DNA from: Ruminiclostridium sp.
GTDB taxonomy: Bacteria; Bacillota_A; Clostridia; Oscillospirales; Ruminococcaceae
Reading direction: 5' to 3'
DNA length: 6,643 nt
NCBI GenBank assembly: GCA_017550775.1
Contig: JAFZOA010000122.1
Location: 1-6,643, forward strand
Positions 6,580 through 6,643 of this stretch are shown in pieces (position 1 is the first letter of the stretch; each line of letters starts with the position of its first letter). Made by a program: the position numbers and the translations under genes. Below the pieces are notes generated by a model. That model saw nothing but the letters and a program-made list of their open reading frames with translations. It was not told the origin of the DNA and did not search any database.

Positions 6580-6601
6580 CGGAAAAGAACGATATTTTCC
6601 G
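6580..6601 (-). promoter_or_regulatory. LacI-family-type operator palindrome
   Basis: This is a 22-bp palindrome with arms CGGAAAA and TTTTCCG, a central CG step and a centre ATCGTT that fits the ANCGNT core of LacI/GalR operators. Nine of 11 symmetric positions pair. It lies 31 bp upstream of the predicted -35, about 80 bp from the dyad at the transcription start. It is the best candidate binding site for the repressor encoded at the end of the operon. The assignment is inferred from symmetry and core only. Confidence 0.6.
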
Positions 6602-6643
6602 AAAACCGCATCTTGTGCTTTATTTCTGCGGGTTGAGCAGGAA

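Overview
The window holds one five-gene operon, all on the minus strand and read from the right edge to the left. The order is substrate-binding lipoprotein (malE-like, 5085-6449), long inner permease (malF-like, 3386-4909), second permease (malG-like, 2523-3389), transport ATPase (malK/msmX-like, 1301-2512) and a LacI-family repressor (289-1296). A strong intrinsic terminator follows at about 236-281. Together these make a complete carbohydrate ABC importer of the maltose/maltodextrin type with its probable regulator.

The host looks like a low-to-medium GC Gram-positive bacterium, most likely a gut Clostridia member of the Ruminococcus/Oscillospiraceae kind. This is an inference. It rests on the binding protein being a lipoprotein with a long Ala/Thr-rich tether, strong AGGAGG-type ribosome binding sites, Firmicutes-type MalF features and sigma-A-like promoter elements. 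The species cannot be named from the sequence.

Region by region: 1-248 is AT-rich and has no convincing gene. 249-281 is the terminator stem. 289-3389 is tightly packed: there are 4 nt between malK and lacI, 10 nt between malG and malK, and a 4-nt GTGA overlap between malF and malG. 4910-5084 is a 175-nt GC-rich, highly structured gap between malE and malF. 6450-6643 is the control region, with an extended -10 promoter, a dyad at the predicted transcription start, a 5' leader hairpin next to the malE ribosome binding site, and a 22-bp LacI-type palindrome upstream of the -35.

Working model: MalE captures an oligosaccharide, probably a maltodextrin, outside the membrane. MalF and MalG form the channel and MalK hydrolyses ATP. 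The LacI protein senses the sugar and represses the operon that encodes it, which gives autogenous control. No glycosidase or phosphorylase gene is present here. This is a well-organised but largely conventional locus. The points most worth checking are the operator pair, the structured malE-malF spacer, and the lysine-rich tail on MalK that contains the lacI translation start region. I see no convincing evidence of a wholly new system.
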